A DNA stretch of 64,000 nucleotides from Chrysoperla carnea (lineage: Eukaryota; Arthropoda; Insecta; Neuroptera; Chrysopidae): the NCBI RefSeq assembly GCF_905475395.1, contig NC_058341.1, positions 75,761,597-75,825,596 on the forward strand. Direction: 5' to 3'. Every line of letters begins with the position of its first letter. Positions within the stretch are counted from its first letter, which is position 1. A program made the translations under genes and the position numbers. A model generated the notes under the pieces. The model had not been told where the DNA came from. It saw only the letters and a program-made list of their open reading frames with translations, and did no database searches. Below, one piece after another: positions 47,301-56,980 of this stretch.

Positions 47301-49633
47301 AAAAGTGTACCTGCATTCAACAAGTGTTAAATTGCATCAAAAATCATTTTCCTTTAATGAAACCACTAGTTTTTTCATTCTCTAATTCGATTGTTTAAAA
47401 AATTTCCCACAAATAAATTACAAGTTATTTAAGAAAATCAGAAAAATTTTTTAATTCGAAGTTCACTTTTATGCTCGATCTTCAAAACGTATTGCTTAGT
47501 TGGTCATTAATTATTACCTATACGTTAATAGGAAATTTTTTCTATTTAATCGTTTATACGAGAACCGAATAAACCAAATGGAATACGAGAACCAAATAAT
47601 TATAATTTATGCATAGAAAGTGTGACAGAATGACGAGAAGGAAGTTTAGAAGAATTTTAAAAAATTTTCTGTAATTTGGTCGAATAAGTGCAAAAAGAAA
47701 CTTCCCGATGCCTGTTGTAAACGAAGTTAATATTTTTTCATATTTTTTATAGTTTAGAGAATATTATCAAAATTAGTAAATAAACAAGTGAAAAGAAACA
47801 ATTGACTGAGTTAATTGTTGAAATACCATGCATAGTCAGTGTTGATTTCTTTATCACATAACACATACAAAAATGTATAGACAGTGTTGATGCGCAATCG
47901 TTTGTTTTTTTGACGTCACGTAAATAACAAAAGATATTCACTTTTAAATAGACACACACACAACTGATATTCCTATATTAATACATACTATAAAATTTGC
48001 ACCTAATTAACGCCCTCGTGGGTAAACAGTGATGTTTACAAAAAAATGTTTCAAACAAAAGTTTTTTATTTTTTTATATGGAACAGTTTTTACATTTAAA
48101 CTTTTGTTCTATCTCTAACGGTTTACAAGATGGGTCCTACGGACCCAAGACCCAATTGACCTATGATGCTCATTTACGAACTTGACCTGACTTTTTACGT
48201 CCTGAGTACGCTGTAAAAATTTCAGATCGATATCTTTTTTCGTTTTTGAGTTTTCGTGTCCACAGACGGACGGACAACCGGAAATGGACTAATTAGGTGA
48301 TTTTATGAACAGCTATGACAAAATTTTTTTCCTAGCATCATTATTTTTAAGCGTTACAAACTTGGGACTAAACTTAATATACTATGTATATTTCATATAT
48401 GCATGGTATAAAAAGTGGTAGTCAAATTTAAAAAAAATGATTTTTGGCTCACTTGTTGAATGAAAGTAATATTTCAGATACTTCAGAGAGGAACTTGATG
48501 GTTTTTTAAATCTCACGTGTGGCAGCATCTTTTAGCTCTATAATAAGCTGGATATGACCGTTCTACCTAGTTTAGTATGGAAGTTACAGCCTCTTTTCCG
48601 CACGTCTATTTGCATTTAAATTTTCAATAAATATTGTTTATCTCGAAAACCTTAAATATTAAGGGGGGTCATTGTATTACAAAAGAGAATTATCGAGTTA
48701 AGTGAGTTATGGAATAAAAAATAGGGCATTCCATTTGAAATAAAGATTTTGTGGTCAACTTTCGGATTAACCGGAAGTGTCACAAATGTGACAATATTTA
48801 AGGCGGATATATTCCAAGAAATCATGATGGAATACCAATTTTCAGATTTCTATTATGTCTGGATCTCCAGAAACTTCTAATGGCCGGTCACTGTGGGACA
48901 CCCTGCATATTCAAAACACACATTTGTAATCTAGTTCGAAGAACAAACTCCCAAAAAACTGAATACGCACTTTTATTATTGATAAATTATTTACGTAACG
49001 TGACAAACAAATATTTCGAGAACCGTCATAAAAATAAATGAGACATTTTTGGGAGAGGAGGGACAATTTTTTGATAAAGAGAGTTAGTCGGTTTGTTTTA
49101 CATTTTCTGAAACTGAGCGATTCCAGGATGGTTTCACTTTGTAGAAAATTTACTCAATAAACTACACCAGATATGTACAAGGGTAAATGTGGAAACAGGG
49201 TGGTTTTTCATCACAAATTGTTTCCCCCCGCAAAGATGACGCTTGTGCGCAAGAATATTATGGATTGATGATTGGTGTCGGTACTTTAACATTATTTTTT
49301 ACGCTTATGTGTATTTTTCGTCGTTACTATTGGTTTTACGTCGTCATAGATTTTAACAATGATAATAAATAAGAACTAATTATTTACATATTTTAATATT
49401 TTAGATTAAACTGTAAATGCGATGAAGAATTTTATAATTGTTTACGAGGAACTGACAGCTATGTATCAAATCATGTTGGTGGAATTTATTTTAATGTTCT
49501 TGGTACTAAATGCTATCGTGAAGATTATCCAATTGTAAAGTGTGTAAAAAAAGAGCGTAAACGATGTGTCGAATATGAATTTGATGAAAACGGTGAAAAA
49601 TTACATCAATGGTTCGATGTACCGTTTTACTAG
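44225..49633 (+). CDS. Secreted group III (bee-venom-type) phospholipase A2, three coding exons
   Basis: Coding exons 44225-44390, 46695-46854 and 49405-49633 join in frame to 184 residues plus TAG. Group III enzymes hydrolyse the sn-2 ester of phospholipids with Ca2+ outside the cell. Residues 1-22 form a signal peptide (hydrophobic LLFSSVIIVAICFQVSVSW), followed by an acidic, Asn-rich propeptide to about residue 52. The mature part starts near IVPGTKWCGSGN (Ca2+ loop, Trp59-Cys60-Gly61), has the active-site CCRAHDYC with His85 and Asp86, and Asp115 in CKCDEEF at the position of the bee enzyme's catalytic Asp64; spacing from Trp to His (26) and His to Asp (30) equals the bee enzyme. It ends near HQWFDVPFY. 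Introns obey GT-AG (phase 1, then phase 2). It may be a digestive, immune or venom enzyme; the sequence does not say which. A polyadenylation signal AATAAA lies at 49714-49719. Confidence 0.95.
45135..45430 (-). other. Cys-rich open frame of unknown nature inside PLA2 intron 1
   Basis: Minus-strand reading gives a basic stretch, then KPETLTEKIAFFQKPTKKFD and DDAIVCHCCVSDWYNKTLNI, ending CALKHCRL at about 45135. The Cys/His spacing (CxCC, then CxxxHC) resembles a small zinc-binding fold, but I cannot assign it. One stop splits the longer reading near 45375. It may be a transposon or processed gene fragment. The plus-strand frames over it are shadows. Confidence 0.3.
45994..46472. mobile_element. 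MITE with TA target duplication in PLA2 intron 1
   Basis: Ends AAGTGATTCGGCTGT and ACAGCCGAACCACTT form a 15-base inverted repeat with one mismatch, each flanked by TA (45992-45993 and 46473-46474), as in Tc1/mariner-type insertions. Inside is a partial tandem duplication ('tactaggcaatttgt..gacgtaaat', 46031 and 46082). No transposase. Confidence 0.8.
46695..46854 (+). CDS. PLA2 coding exon 2 (Ca2+ loop and active site)
   Basis: Acceptor TTTTTCAG|GA at 46694; donor ACAAG|GTGGGT at 46855. Contains the Ca2+-binding loop and the His/Asp pair (His codon CAT 46781-46783). Phase 1 in, phase 2 out. Confidence 0.94.
46866..48909. mobile_element. 2-kb inverted-repeat element in PLA2 intron 2
   Basis: Left end 'tacagggtgtcgacggtgacc' at 46868 and right end 'cggtcactgtgggacaccctgcat' at 48887-48909 begin inverted arms of about 400 bases (for instance 'gaatgccctattt' with 'aaatagggcattc', 'taacttccatac' with 'tatggaagttaca'). 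Starts only a dozen bases after the exon 2 donor. No transposase. A family A element (47783-48457) is nested inside. Confidence 0.8.
47783..48457 (+). mobile_element. Family A MITE, full-length copy nested in the intron element
   Basis: Outer ends AACAAGTGA and TCACTTGTT are inverted repeats, giving a 675-bp unit. Order of blocks: 'caattgactgagttaattgttgaaataccat', 'gacgtcacgtaaata', 'gggtaaacagtgatgttta', 'gttctatctctaacggtttacaagatgggtcctacgg', 'gagttttcgtgtccacagacgg', 'gaaatggactaattaggtga', 'tatttcatatatgcatggtataaaaa'. Other copies in the window: 6480, 13790, 22029, 30800, 43085. No open frame, so non-autonomous. Confidence 0.8.
49187..49372 (+). other. Open frame with one membrane segment in PLA2 intron 2, unknown
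   Basis: From ATG 49187 it reads a short polar stretch, then YYGLMIGVGTLTLFFTLMCI and FRRYYWFY, like a single-pass membrane anchor with basic stop-transfer residues. No family recognised, no splice partner seen. It ends 30 bases before the exon 3 acceptor. Probably chance or an element remnant. Confidence 0.2.
49405..49633 (+). CDS. PLA2 coding exon 3
   Basis: Acceptor ATTTTAG|ATTAAA at 49404. Encodes LNCKCDEEFYNCL, the Cys framework and the C-terminus; stop TAG 49631-49633. Confidence 0.94.
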
Positions 49634-49713
49634 CACAATCATTTTTAAGAAGAAAACACGATTATTTATTTAAAAAACAAAACTTATAATTTATTTATGA
49701 ATATTAAGAAGTA

Positions 49714-49719
49714 AATAAA
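49714..49719 (+). terminator. Polyadenylation signal of the PLA2 gene
   Basis: AATAAA about 80 bases after the stop codon. Confidence 0.5.
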
Positions 49720-51976
49720 TTAGCTGTACTACCTAGTAGTTATTAATTAAGGCACATGATGCGTATTTACAAAATCCGTGGAATTTTTCGAAGAGAGTAG
49801 GTGAAATTTTATAATAGTTTTCTAGTTTTATTCATTTGGAAAACTGATAAAGGAAAGTTTGGTAACACACAAAATTAAGTTTTAACTGTGGCTAAAATGA
49901 AAAAAAAAATTATTTTTGAGAATGTCAAAATCTGGTTTTTCGAATTTCTCGAAGATTTTGTTTGTGTGCTGCGTATATTTAAAAAAATTTATTGCCAATA
50001 CAATACATAGAATAGTGATGGAAAGTTTGCAAAACTCGAAAAGATTAAAAATTACAAAAAAAAAAAACAATCGTAGACAATAGAAAAACTAGACTTTTAT
50101 AAACTCGACATTTGGACCATGAGTTAAAAATTCAAATATCTTTATTACCCAGCTCATCTTTATCAATTATCAGAAAGGAAGACAAAAATAATCATGGAAT
50201 AGTAAATTTTTTTTTAAAAATGACAAATTCATCCTTGGATACGGCAGGTACGGTTTTTCAAATATTAAACAAGCCATAACTCGAAAGCAGCTAACAAGAA
50301 ATTATCAAATACCTGCTTAAAGGGATATTTTTTTAATGAGGATTCTGTTCATAATTTTGCGTTACCAAGAGGAACAGTGATACAAATTTAATGGAGATCA
50401 CACATATATATTTACGGTCATTCAAAAAGTATGGAAAAGGTCGTAGAAATCGATAAAGGAAGTTTTTTTTTTAAAAGAAAAAACAATTCTCCACTGTTTA
50501 CAAACATATGTCTTATAAAATGGAAAACGATGCTCCCCATGTTAATACAAGTTGATTTTACTAGAGAAACAATGTGCGTTAGTAAACGCTAAAAAATGCT
50601 TAAACATAAGAAATTTTATATTGTAATTTTTGAAGAAATATCACAAAGACATCATCATGGAGATAATTATTAATTAATTATTATAATCGTAAAAAATGCG
50701 TTGAATCGAAAAAAATTTTTTCGAGTAAAATTAACTTTTTTTAATATGGAGAATCTGAATCTATAATAAAAGATGAGTATTTCCATAGGTTTAAAAAAAT
50801 CAAAGGTCACGTGTTTTTTCGTTTTGCAAAAAGGTCTTTCTTGAGTTCTTCGACTAGTTCTCCACTTTTTAAATTTCCTGTACTTGAACTGTATTTGTTG
50901 AGCACTACTGGCTATTTAATAACATGACATTTATACCAGGTTCTAGAAATGTTTTTATCCGTACCGTGCATGTGCCTCGATATAAATAAGTTATTTGCTA
51001 AAATTTATAAAATTTTAATTGTAATTATTTTACAAAATTTAATAAAATCAATATTTTAATTTTAAATAAATGTGGAAAAAAATAGTTTGTATTTTTTTAA
51101 AGAAAATTTGTTTCACCTTTTCTTTCCTAAAAATGAAAACTTTCACGTAGAAGATGTACAACCTATTCGAATTCTAACTGGACTGTACCATACGCACGCA
51201 CATAGTGTCAAAAATTATCATAATAAAATTGTAAAATTAATTTTTTATACCATGTATACATGATATAAAACAACAACGTTAGTTGTCGAAGGAAATGCAA
51301 CTTAAAAATATGTCATTATTGCAATAAATCGAAAGACAACGCTAGATACATAATAATGCTTTAGCCAAAAGTTGTCAGGGGCAGTAGAGCACCTTTGCCT
51401 AGTCCATGACTTTGACCAATAATTATCGATAAACTTAAAGCGTATTTTCTTTCGATTCAATGCAATAATGACATATTTTGAAGTCACTTTTCCTCCGAAA
51501 ACTAACGATTTTCGAAGAAACGGTTTTAAAAACATGTTAGCTCTTTTACGAGAATCAATTTCAAGTGTTATTCTATCTCTTACCGTTTAAGATCTAAATT
51601 GGCTATGTTTTCTGTTTAAGTTCTTTGTTTATTGCTTAGCAACAAAACGAGCCATTAGCCATTATTGATTGGAATGGCCTACCCTGTATATATTGTAAAT
51701 GCGATAGAGAGTCTGTTTGCTTCTTTGTTACGTTTTCATGCAAAAACTACCGAAAGGCTTTGAATGAAACTATACAATAATACAGCTTATACGTCAGAAT
51801 AACACATGAGCTATAATTTTTAAAGACATATTTTACAAAATATTTTTATAAAATTGAATTAACACATTGATATATCTTTGCGTACCATTTAAGAACATCA
51901 TTTTAAAGCATATATTAAAGATTTCTTTAATTTATGTCCATCTCTCCAACTCGAGTTTTCTGATATGCGCATTATA
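49720..51976. other. Gene-free AT-rich sequence
   Basis: No gene recognised. 'ctaccctgtatata' at about 51680 looks like one end of a CAGGGT-type DNA element. Open frames of 60-77 codons on both strands lack motifs. Confidence 0.4.
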
Positions 51977-53340
51977 AGTAGATTGAGAGATTGAGATGAT
52001 GAGAAGAGCATTGAATTGTGTGAATGATTACTGTGATTTGTGGAAATTAAGTGTTAATGTATCGAAAACTAAAGTGTTGGTAACATCGAAAGGTAATAGA
52101 ATAAGCAAGAAGGAAGCATGGTGTATAAATGGGCAGCAAGTGGAAACTGTTAAAGTTTATAAATATTTGAGTGGAAATTTCATCAAGAAAAGATTGTTTT
52201 ATCAGCAAAGAATGCATGGGCGTGTATAGGGAAGCGATTATATGCACATGGGAATTTTCCGTTAGATGTAGTCACGAAGATGATTAAATCTATGATTTAT
52301 TCAATTGTTTCATTTGGAGCACAAATGTGGGGAACAGGCAAAATTGAAAACAGTGTACATGTGTTTGTGTGTGGTATTTTTAAAGAACTGCTAGGTATTG
52401 GTAAATCGGCCCCTAATGACGCAACTTTAATGGAGCTTGGTGAAATGCCTATTGACGCATGTATTATGCAGCAATGCATAATGTACTATGTTCGATTAAA
52501 GGAAGCAGAAGGGAAACATTTGCAAAAGGAATGTATGAAAGTTATTATTGACGAGAAATTGAATGAGTGGGTTCGAATGTACGATATTGATATGTCATTG
52601 ATTAATAGTGAAATCGTCACATATAATACGAAAAAAAATCACATTAAAGCATGCCTCCTAAACACATTTCGAAAACAAATTCTGGAGTCTGTTAAGTTAA
52701 AGCTCTCTCTGGAATTATTCAACTGTATTGGGCATTTTGAATACGGAGCACCTTATTTAACAGTTGCTGGTAGAGAGGTGAGGAGAGTATTTGCAAATTT
52801 TCGACTTGGAAGGTATGTTTGGGAGAATAAAATCAGAGTGAATGGTGAAAGAGTGTGTGTGCTGTGTCATGGCATCGAATCGGGGCATCATTTATTAATG
52901 GATTGCCAGGGCACAGATGAGAATATGAGGGTAAGCATACTTGATTCTGGGTTGAAGAATCCGGATCAAATACTAAATGTGAGGAAACAGGAGGATGTGA
53001 TAATGGTAGGACGATATATCAATGACATATTAAAAAGAAGAAAAGACCGACTGGTATTAAAAGGTAAAGTGTTTGATATTTTTTTCTATTTTATTATTAC
53101 GAATTTTTTTTTTCTCTTTTTTCTTTACCTTTCTTGTTATTATTTAATATTATGTTTATTATTGTTTAGAGTGCTATTTCTTTATTTTTTTTTTATTTTG
53201 TACATTGTTTTTTTGGTTTTTTTAATTTTTTTTTCTCCAAGAGTTAATTTGTGTGTGTGTGTGTGTGTTTTTTTTTCTGTTCAGTTGTTATTGTTACACA
53301 CTATAATGTAATTTGATTAGATCTACGAGCATGTCAATAA
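51977..53340 (+). pseudogene. LINE ORF2 C-terminal half: RT thumb, connector and zinc-binding tail
   Basis: Starts in the last part of a reverse transcriptase (NDYCDLWKLSVNVSKTKVLV at 52018, then VKVYKYL near 52152). A single frameshift near 52170-52190 leads to ...KRLYAHGNF, then TKMIKSMIYSIVSFGAQMWG near 52275, LLGIGKSAPNDATLMELGEM near 52388, and the zinc-binding tail VCVLCHGIESGHHLLMDC near 52855. Such proteins copy LINE RNA at the insertion site. The catalytic palm motif (YADD) is missing: 5' truncated. The hydrophobic C-terminus from about 53070 in the long frame is just the T-rich 3' untranslated region read through. The element ends 'gtcaataaagattctca' before a (TA)n tract at 53349. 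Confidence 0.88.
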
Positions 53341-53348
53341 AGATTCTC

Positions 53349-53457
<109 letters not shown>

Positions 53458-53469
53458 TAGATTACATTT

Positions 53470-53573
53470 TTTTTTAAATTGATTTCAAGCGTTATAGAAT
53501 AGCGATAAATAAGAGCAAGGGAAATGAAGGCTATATCGCGGTGTTCTGTAGCCCAGCGATTCGGGTATCATGC
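53470..53573 (+). mobile_element. Helitron 3'-end fragment
   Basis: 'agcccagcgattcgggtatcatgCTAG|T' ends at 53573. The preceding 'gaaatgaaggctatatcgcggt' resembles the 3' region at 62500-62540, so both are one Helitron family. Confidence 0.6.
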
Positions 53574-54330
53574 TAGTTTTTATATATAAGTTTTAACATA
53601 CTTCACGCAAAAGGAGAAAAAATAGAAGCTTAGTTTATAAGTACTTAAGGACGAATGAGCACGGTAGTGGGGGCATATATTTAAAAAATTGATATTTTCA
53701 ATTTTGATTGTGAATTATGTTATAATTTGACAATATAACACAAAAAGTGAGATTAAAATTTCTCTCAGTTATTCAGCTTTCGATATTTGGTAAACCAAGG
53801 CAGGTATCGAAAAATTTTATTCTTATTTTTCTTCTACTATTCATAACATCTTATTAAATAAATACATCGATATATATAAACATTTTACAACGTTTCGATT
53901 AACTATTAGTTCAAGTTCAAAGTTAGTTTTTTTATCACCAATCAATAATTAATTACAAAACATCTTAAATTTATAGTTCCTATCTAGACTTTACCTATAA
54001 TACATCGGCTATTCTAAAGTACATTGAAATTTATAAACATTATACATCGGTCTTTAATGGAAAATAAAAACCATTGAAATCCTAGCTTTACCTACTTGGA
54101 GGGATAAGCCATCCCTACAACTATGCCTTAAATAAATAATGAAATTAAGGAATATATATACAATTAGGATTACACCGAATCAGTTGTAATCGACATCGTG
54201 TGGCATGCGGTATCTTTTCCCGCAAAGCAACGTACGTGGGTCAAATTGACCCAGTCCGTTGATTTCCGGGAAAGGATTTTCGTGGGATGAGGGGAAAAAT
54301 GATTTGGACATGGTTTGGGTGAAGGTTCGG
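53574..54330. other. Gene-free AT-rich sequence
   Basis: No gene or repeat recognised. Confidence 0.4.
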
Positions 54331-54840
54331 ATGTTTTGGAGCTGTTTTTTGTACCGAATGAAAAATTTTATAATTGCCGTTATTATCACTTATCACTTAT
54401 AATAATAATGGGGTGTTACCTCCGTTCCTCAGACATTTAAGTCTCTAACAGAGGCCGCCCACATCATTATGTTTTAATCTTTATTTATTTCAAATACATT
54501 CGAATATATACAATTACATTTTCATGATGTGGATGGAGTCGGTTACTTCGTTCTTACCCAAGCGACGACAGAGTGATCAATTTACCGCCCATTAACTATT
54601 TTTGTTCACACTGCCGCTGCCTAGGTTCGAACCCGCAACCTCCCAGCCAGTGATCATAACTTGCTAAGCCGCCTTAGCGAGCTCGGCCACTGGACTGGTT
54701 TATATTTATATATACTGGATCACTTATATAATTTTGAGGTCTTCGGGGGTACAGGGGGCGAGGCCCCCGCTGGAGGCAGGAAGCGAGGCCTATGGACGTG
54801 CAGGGTTCTCGGAGGGCGTAGCCCCCTGAAATGAAAAAAA
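54331..54840 (+). repeat. Repeat interrupted by the SINE (relative of 42610-42745)
   Basis: Left part 54341-54401 and right part 54729-54840 correspond to 42623-42745. The right part is GC-rich with 'gggggcgaggcccccgctgg' and 'ggagggcgtagccccctgaaatg'. Confidence 0.65.
54402..54718 (-). mobile_element. tRNA-derived SINE with 10-bp target duplication
   Basis: Flanked by ATCACTTATA on both sides (54392-54401 and 54719-54728). Read on the minus strand it starts 'ccagtatatataaatataaaccagtcc', then an A box TGGCCGAGCTCG (54678-54689) and B box GGTTCGAACC with a leading G (54624-54634); the interval is long, as in tRNAs with a large variable arm (Leu/Ser type). A body of about 200 bases ('gactccatccacatcatg', 'gaggaacggaggtaacacccc') ends in an (ATT)n tail. 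SINEs are transcribed by RNA polymerase III and moved by LINE enzymes. Confidence 0.82.
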
Positions 54841-54954
54841 TATTGTTTACAAAAATTAATAAAAACCATATAAAAGTAATAATAATAATAGGGGATCTGT
54901 AATAGTTTAATTTAAATAAAAAAAAAGAAAAAAATTTTAAAACATATCAATAAT

Positions 54955-55364
54955 TTACGGAATACATTGAAATGAATCATTATCACGAGCGAAGCCATGG
55001 ACAAAAGTAAGTGTAATATATATCAAGGTAGTAGTTTTTACATTTGCTTATAACTTTTTTTTCGTTTTCGATTTTAAAGTTGATGTTTAGTGAAATGATG
55101 AGTAACAGGTTCACAAATCTTTAGTTGAAATATCGCATTTTTCGAAAAAGGACACCTTTCGTATTAACTTTCCTCTTGGTCGATGAACTATTGTAGAGCG
55201 GTTTTTCGATGCTTCACCTTTTCGTCTTGACTAGAATTCGAGCATGTTATTTTAGTAATAAGTGAAGTTTTTTAATTTTTGATGCCAAAATCGGGCAACG
55301 AAAAAGTGCACATTTTTGAAAGCTAAAATTAATTAATCAGGCGAGCGAAGCGAGCCTCTGCTAG
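54955..55364 (+). mobile_element. Helitron 3' part
   Basis: Ends 'aatcaggcgagcgaagcgagcctctgCTAG' at 55364, a GC-rich hairpin followed by CTAG. It contains 'attgaaatgaatcattatcacgagcgaagcc' near 54968, shared with 18267 and 18422. The base after CTAG is G rather than T, and the 5' limit is unclear. Confidence 0.5.
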
Positions 55365-55795
55365 GTTAAACTGTAACTTTTTGGTGGTAACCTTTACAAA
55401 AAAAAAAAAAAAATACAAAAGAATATTATTTTTAGAAAAAATTATATAAATAATAAAAAACAACAATATTTTTTATTTATTACATGTATGTATATATCTA
55501 TATATATATGCAGAGACAGTGGCACCATCTGTGAGCTACATCTAATACTAATATATAATTGGCTACATTTAATATAAATTTTAATTGAGTGGCCATCTGT
55601 AGATTCTTTTAAGTATTAAAAAAAGTCATAATGAAAAATACAAAAAACGTGATAACAAAATATAAACAATTAATTTTTGCAGTTCTACAATAGAATCACT
55701 AAAAAAATTAAGTGATACAAGTAATGAAAAAATTTTAATTGTAGTTATTATAATTTTCAAGTTATTTATTAATTAATTGTTATTTTAGCAATAAA
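55365..55795. other. AT-rich sequence
   Basis: 'atctatatatatatgcagagacag' near 55497 could be a Helitron 5' end leading into the Rep fragment below, but this is weak. Confidence 0.3.
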
Positions 55796-56143
55796 ATGCC
55801 ACAACGCGACGTCGTACTTTGACTGGTTAAAGAACGTGATCGTAATCGATCATTATTGTGTGATGAACCCTTTAAAATTGCTCAAAAGATTTTGAATTTT
55901 GAAGTATGTAATGTATGTCATCGTCGTTGCTTTGATTTACAAATTAATAAAGATGGATTTTGTTGTATTTGTCATAAATTTAAAATAAAAAATGAATTGA
56001 ATATTTTCACAGCGGATAATAACATTGATCTATTTTATATAAAAAACCGCTCTGTCATAGTCCCTCGACCAAGACGAAGGTTTTTACGAAGTGTCCTTTT
56101 TCGATTATATACATTTTACATATACACACCAATATATATTTGA
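55796..56143 (+). pseudogene. Helitron RepHel N-terminal zinc region, fragment
   Basis: From ATG 55796 the frame reads MPQRDVVL, meets an in-frame TGA at 55820-55822, then continues LVKERDRNRSLLCDEPFKIAQK, then CNVCHRRCFDLQINKDGFCC ICHKF and NIFTADNNIDLF. Paired CxxC motifs followed by an '(L/I)F(S/T)A(E/D)NN(M/I)D' stretch are typical of the N-terminus of insect Helitron helicase proteins, ahead of the Rep domain. Homology stops near 56030; the remaining frame to 56143 is unrelated. Too short to be functional. Confidence 0.6.
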
Positions 56144-56230
56144 ACCAAACCTGTATAAGAAGTACAATTTATGTAATTTATTGTTTACGTTTATAAATCA
56201 ACGTGGCCTTTTGACCAATAGCCACACAAA

Positions 56231-56980
56231 TCTATATATATAAAAAGAGAGTGTTTGTTTGTATGTCCTCGATTTTCCCTAAAACTAACCATTGACCTTC
56301 GGTAGGGGATTATGTCATTGGGTAGCCCTTAGGCTCCCATTGTGAATAAGGGAGTTTGGTGGGGGTGCATTGTGAATAAGGCAGTTTGGTGGGGGTGGAA
56401 TTAAAAATGATCTAGGAATTCATAGAAAATAGATTAAAAAAATAGTTCTAATAATTTTCAATAGATGTTCTGGAATGTTCCATGGATTTCTATCGAATTT
56501 TCTAGAATTTTCTCGAACATTCTGGAATGTTCTAGGGATTTCTATCGAATTTTCTAGAACTTTCTCGAATATTCTCGAATGTTGTATGGATTTTTATTGA
56601 ATTTTATCAAACTTTCTCGAACAATCTGGAATGTTTCATGGGTTTCTGTCGAATTTTCTAGAATTTTCTCGAACATTCTGGAATGTTCTATGGATTTCTA
56701 TCGAATTTTCTAGAATTTTCTCGAACATTCTGGAATGTTCTATGGATTTCTATCGAATTTTCTAGAACTTTCTCGAATATTCTGGAATGTTCCATGGGTT
56801 TCTATCGATCTTTCCCTTACTTTTCCGTACACACAGAGAGTGTAGACATAATATTGGGATCGGCCAAAAAAATCTTACTGTTCCGTACACACAGAGAGAA
56901 TTAAAAAAAAAGTCTTTCATTTAACAATTTTGATATTTAAATGTGCAAAAACAACCCAGCGAAGCGGGTTTAACAGCTAG
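56231..56980 (+). mobile_element. Complete non-autonomous Helitron (750 bp)
   Basis: 5' end A|TCTATATATATAAAAAGAG; 3' end hairpin 'aacccagcgaagcgggtt' then 'taacagCTAG|T' at 56980. TC start, CTAG end, hairpin 10-12 bases before the end, and insertion between A and T are the full set of Helitron marks. No coding sequence. Inside: a duplicated 'agtttggtgggggtg' block (about 56352 and 56382), the 52-bp minisatellite (56468-56792) and a duplicated 'ttccgtacacacagagag' (56823 and 56881). Confidence 0.9.
56468..56792 (+). promoter_or_regulatory. 52-bp minisatellite of perfect heat-shock elements
   Basis: Units start at 56495, 56547, 56599, 56651, 56703 and 56755, exactly 52 bases apart, after a partial unit at 56468-56480 (TTCtgGAAtgTTC). 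In units 1, 4, 5 and 6 the first 38 bases are eight alternating GAA and TTC triplets, each 2 bases apart (56495-56532, 56651-56688, 56703-56740, 56755-56792). Unit 2 has seven plus TTG; unit 3 is degenerate. The heat-shock element that HSF trimers bind is three or more alternating nGAAn pentamers, so each unit could hold two to three trimers. Whether it is used is unknown. Confidence 0.85.

Noticed and set aside
53070..53311. Hydrophobic, membrane-like C-terminus on the LINE protein
   Set aside because: It is T-rich 3' untranslated sequence (with a TG repeat) read through after the zinc-binding domain.
54678..54689. Functional tRNA-Leu or tRNA-Ser gene at 54620-54710
   Set aside because: A and B boxes are present but the acceptor stem does not pair, and the unit continues into a 317-bp body with target duplications, so it is a SINE.
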